34,197 nucleotides of DNA from Vicinamibacteraceae bacterium (GTDB lineage Bacteria > Acidobacteriota > Thermoanaerobaculia > Multivoradales > Multivoraceae): positions 1 to 34,197 of the forward strand of contig JAAXHG010000068.1 in the NCBI GenBank assembly GCA_012270995.1, read 5' to 3'. The first letter of the stretch is position 1; every line of letters starts with the position of its first letter. The translations under genes were made by a program, and so were the position numbers. Under the pieces are notes generated by a model. That model was given only the letters and a program-made list of their open reading frames with translations. It did no database searches and was not told the origin of the DNA. Positions 31,535 through 34,197 of the stretch are shown piece after piece.

Positions 31535-32233
31535 ATGGCTGAAATCGTCGTCCAGATGCGCGACGTGACGAAGAACTACCGGCGCGACGCCTTCGAGCTG
31601 AAGGTGCTCCAGGGCATCACCCTGAACGTCGAGGCGGGCGACTTCGTCGCCCTGATGGGGCCGTCCGGTTCCGGCAAGAGCACCCTGCTCAACCTGCTCG
31701 CCGGCATCGACCAGCCGAGCAGCGGGGATCTCGTCGTCGCCGGCGAGCAGGTGAGCCGGATGAACGAGAGCAAGCTCGCCAGGTGGCGCCAGCGGCACAT
31801 CGGTTTCATCTTCCAGTTCTACAACCTGATCCCGGTGCTGACGGCCTATGAGAACGTCGAGCTGCCGCTGACGCTCCGGCGCGGGTCGCGGGCGGCGCGC
31901 AGGCGGCGGGTCGAGACCGCGCTCTCGGTGGTCGGCCTGCAGAACCGGATGAAGCACTACCCGCGGCAGCTCTCGGGAGGCCAGGAACAGCGGGTGGCGA
32001 TCGCCCGGGCGATCGTCACCGACCCGACCCTCCTGCTCGCCGACGAACCGACCGGCGATCTGGACGCTGATTCCGGCCGCGAAGTGCTCGACCTGCTCGG
32101 TCAGTTGAACGAGCAGTTCAACAAGACGATCCTGATGGTGACGCACGACCCGAACGCCGCTGCGCGAGCCAAGCGCCTGTTGCGACTGGACAAGGGCCTA
32201 CTGGTTTCGTCGGAGGCGGGAGGAGGAGCATGA
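31535..32233 (+). CDS. ABC exporter ATPase, MacB/LolD type
   Basis: A 232-residue ATPase. Walker A is GPSGSGKST (about 44-52), the signature is [14 protein letters not shown], and Walker B is [12 protein letters not shown]. The [10 protein letters not shown] and [12 protein letters not shown] blocks are typical of the LolD/MacB/FtsE group, whose partners are FtsX-type permeases. The ribosome binding site AAGGAG lies 7 bases upstream. Its stop overlaps the ATG of the first permease (ATGA). It energises export or extraction of a substrate from the inner membrane; the substrate is unknown. Confidence 0.92.
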   Translation: MAEIVVQMRDVTKNYRRDAFELKVLQGITLNVEAGDFVALMGPSGSGKSTLLNLLAGIDQPSSGDLVVAGEQVSRMNESKLARWRQRHIGFIFQFYNLIPVLTAYENVELPLTLRRGSRAARRRRVETALSVVGLQNRMKHYPRQLSGGQEQRVAIARAIVTDPTLLLADEPTGDLDADSGREVLDLLGQLNEQFNKTILMVTHDPNAAARAKRLLRLDKGLLVSSEAGGGA

Positions 32234-33375
32234 TCAGGCTGATCCGGCGCAACCTGTTGCGCAACAAGCGTCGCACCTTCCTGACGATGGCGAGCCTGGC
32301 GATGGCGTTGTTCATCCTGTCGCTGCTCGGCGTGGTCAACGATGCGATGAACTTCGCCGACGAGTCGGCGATCCCCGACCGGCTGGTCGTGCGCAACGCG
32401 ATCTCGCTGACATTCCAATTGCCCGAAGCGTATGAACAGCGGCTTCGGACGATCGACAACGTGATGGAGGTAACGCCCCAGAACTGGTTCCAGGGCGTCT
32501 ACAAGGACCAGCGGCCCGAGAACTTCTTTCCCCGCTTTGCGATCGACCCCGAGACGTTCCGTAGCGTCTTCTACGACTACACCTGGAACGAGGAGGAGTG
32601 GGAGGCGTTCGCGGAGCAGCGCACCGCCTTCGCCGCCGGCCGCGAGCTGACCGAGATCCAGGGGTGGTCGATCGGCGACATGATCACGATCAAGGGTGAC
32701 ATCTACCCGATCGACGTGGAGCTCCAGTTGCGCGCGATCTTCGAGTTCGACGAGCCGGGCCAGGAGCGGCAGATCTTCTTCCACCGGCGCTACGTCGAGG
32801 AGGCGATGGGCAACCCGGGCGTGAACGGAACGTACTGGCTGCGCCTCGACGATCCGGAGGCGGCGCCCGCGGTGATCGCCGCCGCCGAGGCCATGTTCGA
32901 GAACTCGGACAACCAGGTGCGGGCCGAGACCGCCGAGGCCTTCGCCGCCTCGTTCACGGAGATGCTGGGCAACCTCGCGTTCTTCTTCTCCATGATCGGG
33001 CTGGCGATCGTCATCTCCATCTTCCTGATCACCGCGAACACGATGGCGATGGCGGCGCGCGAGCGGACCACCGAGGTCTCCGTGCTCCGGACGCTGGGTT
33101 TCCGGCGCAACCAGGTGCTCGGCATGGTGATCGGCGAGTCCCTGGCGGTCGGCGTGCTGGGCTCCGCGCTCGGCCTCGGCTTCACAGCGGTCGCGATCCG
33201 GGGCGCGACGCCGTTCCTGGAGCAGATGGGCTTCGGCTTCGGCGGCTTCGCGCTCGATTCCGAGGTGCTGGTGACCGCGGTCGCGATCGGCATCTCGGTC
33301 GGCCTGTTGAGCGGCGTCTTCCCGGCGGTCGCCGCCGCCCGGCTCAAGATCGTCGACGGACTGAGGCGGCTCTGA
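32230..33375 (+). CDS. ABC exporter permease, FtsX/MacB family, first of two
   Basis: A 381-residue permease with the FtsX/MacB layout. A first helix (about 16-40, FLTMASLAMALFILSLLGVV) is followed by a large periplasmic MacB_PCD-like domain, then three C-terminal helices near 255-280 (AFFFSMIGLAIVISIFLITA), 302-325 and 345-368. The motif ERTTEVSVLRTLGFRRNQVLGM between the second and third helices is the coupling segment that meets the ATPase. It overlaps the ATPase gene by 4 bases. With the second permease 28 bp downstream it probably forms a heterodimer, as in LolCDE-like systems. Confidence 0.9.
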   Translation: MIRLIRRNLLRNKRRTFLTMASLAMALFILSLLGVVNDAMNFADESAIPDRLVVRNAISLTFQLPEAYEQRLRTIDNVMEVTPQNWFQGVYKDQRPENFFPRFAIDPETFRSVFYDYTWNEEEWEAFAEQRTAFAAGRELTEIQGWSIGDMITIKGDIYPIDVELQLRAIFEFDEPGQERQIFFHRRYVEEAMGNPGVNGTYWLRLDDPEAAPAVIAAAEAMFENSDNQVRAETAEAFAASFTEMLGNLAFFFSMIGLAIVISIFLITANTMAMAARERTTEVSVLRTLGFRRNQVLGMVIGESLAVGVLGSALGLGFTAVAIRGATPFLEQMGFGFGGFALDSEVLVTAVAIGISVGLLSGVFPAVAAARLKIVDGLRRL

Positions 33376-33403
33376 CGGTGGGCGGCATGGGCAAGGAGAC
33401 GGC

Positions 33404-34197
33404 ATGATCCCGATCAAGTACACGTACCGCAACCTGTTCGAACGGCGCGGCGTGGCGTTCATGACGCTGGCCTCGATCGGCTTCGTCGTTCTCGTCTACA
33501 TCGGCGTGCTCGCCCTCGCCGGAGGCCTGCGGGCCGCGTTCGCGGACACAGGGGACCCCTCGGTCGTGATCGTGATGCGGGACGGCACCCGCGCCGAGAT
33601 GGAGAGTTCCTACGCGCAGGAGAGCCACCGCCTGTTGACCGCCATGCCCGGCGTCGAGCGAACGGCGGACGGCGCGGTGATGGCCTCCGGCGAAACGGTC
33701 ACGATCCAGATCTTCGAGAGGGTCGACGGCACCGAGACGAACGTGATGGTGCGCGGCGTCGAGCCCGGAGCGTTCGCCATCCGGCCGGGCTTCGAGATCA
33801 CCGAGGGCCGGGCCTTCGAGCCGGGCCGCGGCGAGATCATCGTCGGCCGCAGTCTGGCCGGCCGGCTCGGGCTGCGGGTCGGCGACGAGCGCGAGTTGGG
33901 CCGGAACACGTTCCGGGTCGTCGGCACGTTCGCCGGCGTGGGCGCCCACGGCTCCGAGATCTGGGGGGACTACCGCGACCTGGGCGATTCGTTCCGCCGC
34001 AGCGGCTACTACTCGTCGACCCGGCTCCAGGCCGCGTCGCCGGCCGCGGCCGGCGATCTGATCGAGACGGTCAAGGCCGACCAGCGCCTGCAGGTGCAGG
34101 CCCTGACGGAACCCGAGTACTACGAGCTCCAGCCGGAAACGTCGTCGGGCCAGTTCATCATCCTCGGCAACGTGCTGGCCGTGCTGATGGCGATCGG
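33404..34197 (+). CDS. ABC exporter permease, second, 3' end outside the window
   Basis: The first 264 residues of another FtsX/MacB-type permease. The first helix is at about 18-40 (AFMTLASIGFVVLVYIGVLA). The periplasmic region includes GVERTADGAVMASGETVTI, ITEGRAFEPGRGEIIVG and LAGRLGLRVGDE, blocks found in MacB_PCD domains. A second helix begins at the window edge (FIILGNVLAVLMAIG). The start has AAGGAG at 33393-33398, 5 bases ahead. It shares only limited sequence with the first permease, so the two are diverged, which favours a heterodimer. The rest of the gene is beyond the window. Confidence 0.9.
   Translation, partial: MIPIKYTYRNLFERRGVAFMTLASIGFVVLVYIGVLALAGGLRAAFADTGDPSVVIVMRDGTRAEMESSYAQESHRLLTAMPGVERTADGAVMASGETVTIQIFERVDGTETNVMVRGVEPGAFAIRPGFEITEGRAFEPGRGEIIVGRSLAGRLGLRVGDERELGRNTFRVVGTFAGVGAHGSEIWGDYRDLGDSFRRSGYYSSTRLQAASPAAAGDLIETVKADQRLQVQALTEPEYYELQPETSSGQFIILGNVLAVLMAI

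Noticed and set aside
33387..33407. Six-codon open frame (MGKETA) that overlaps the start of the second permease
   Set aside because: Too short to judge, and its codons include the permease's own ribosome binding site, so chance is the simplest reading.

Overview
This is a GC-rich, gene-dense stretch of bacterial chromosome. It encodes Tat signals, lipoprotein signals, a periplasmic PQQ dehydrogenase and an adaptor/ABC exporter, so the host is very probably a Gram-negative (diderm) bacterium. The mix (PQQ dehydrogenase, DUF6116-like protein, paired alkaline-phosphatase-superfamily enzymes, many unknown secreted proteins) fits an uncultured Acidobacteriota-like lineage. That placement is inference only; there is no rRNA or marker gene here. 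I see no tRNA, rRNA, CRISPR array, transposase or integrase.

Layout. (1) 1-5870: the end of an ABC transporter ATPase gene, then a redox block. It holds an aldehyde-dehydrogenase-fold protein on the minus strand, divergent from a Tat-exported Rieske protein, a secreted PQQ dehydrogenase and a PaaK-like adenylating enzyme. The ALDH (catalytic Cys kept, general-base Glu apparently lost) and the adenylating enzyme resemble the two halves of split aryl-acid reductases of the GriC/GriD and EhpF/EhpG kind. (2) 5889-9605: an accessory minus-strand block with a DUF4268-type PD-(D/E)XK-like protein, a VapBC45-like toxin-antitoxin pair, a small sulfotransferase and a second VapBC pair that has a perfect inverted repeat at its promoter. 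(3) 10033-16638: a tightly coupled plus-strand operon. Two type I phosphodiesterase-fold enzymes (one membrane-anchored, one lipoprotein) are followed by a tiny ribbon-helix-helix-like protein, a membrane protein with a possible EMC3/TMCO1-like segment, a dolichol-phosphate-mannose-synthase-like glycosyltransferase and a hotdog thioesterase. Three of its junctions are 4-base stop/start overlaps. I consider it the best candidate for an undescribed system, probably acting on an envelope lipid or glycan.

(4) 16732-18312: an SDR oxidoreductase and a TauE/SafE permease on the minus strand. (5) 18390-22430: a DUF6116-like membrane protein coupled to a secreted Pro/Glu-repeat protein, a secreted protein of unknown family and an ADP-ribosylglycohydrolase. 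(6) 22501-25802: a PepSY membrane protein with a small Tat lipoprotein, divergent from a JmjC/cupin oxygenase that is followed by the C-terminal remnant of an alpha/beta hydrolase. (7) 25814-30130: a secreted Xaa-Pro aminopeptidase, class I fumarase and a lipoprotein aldose 1-epimerase. (8) 30262-34197: a MacA/MacB-like exporter with one adaptor, one ATPase and two FtsX-type permeases, the last running off the window.

An imperfect intergenic repeat of about 85 bp with a hairpin end follows two stop codons (14424 and 16639), and a 16-base piece of it recurs at 28881 in the opposite orientation.
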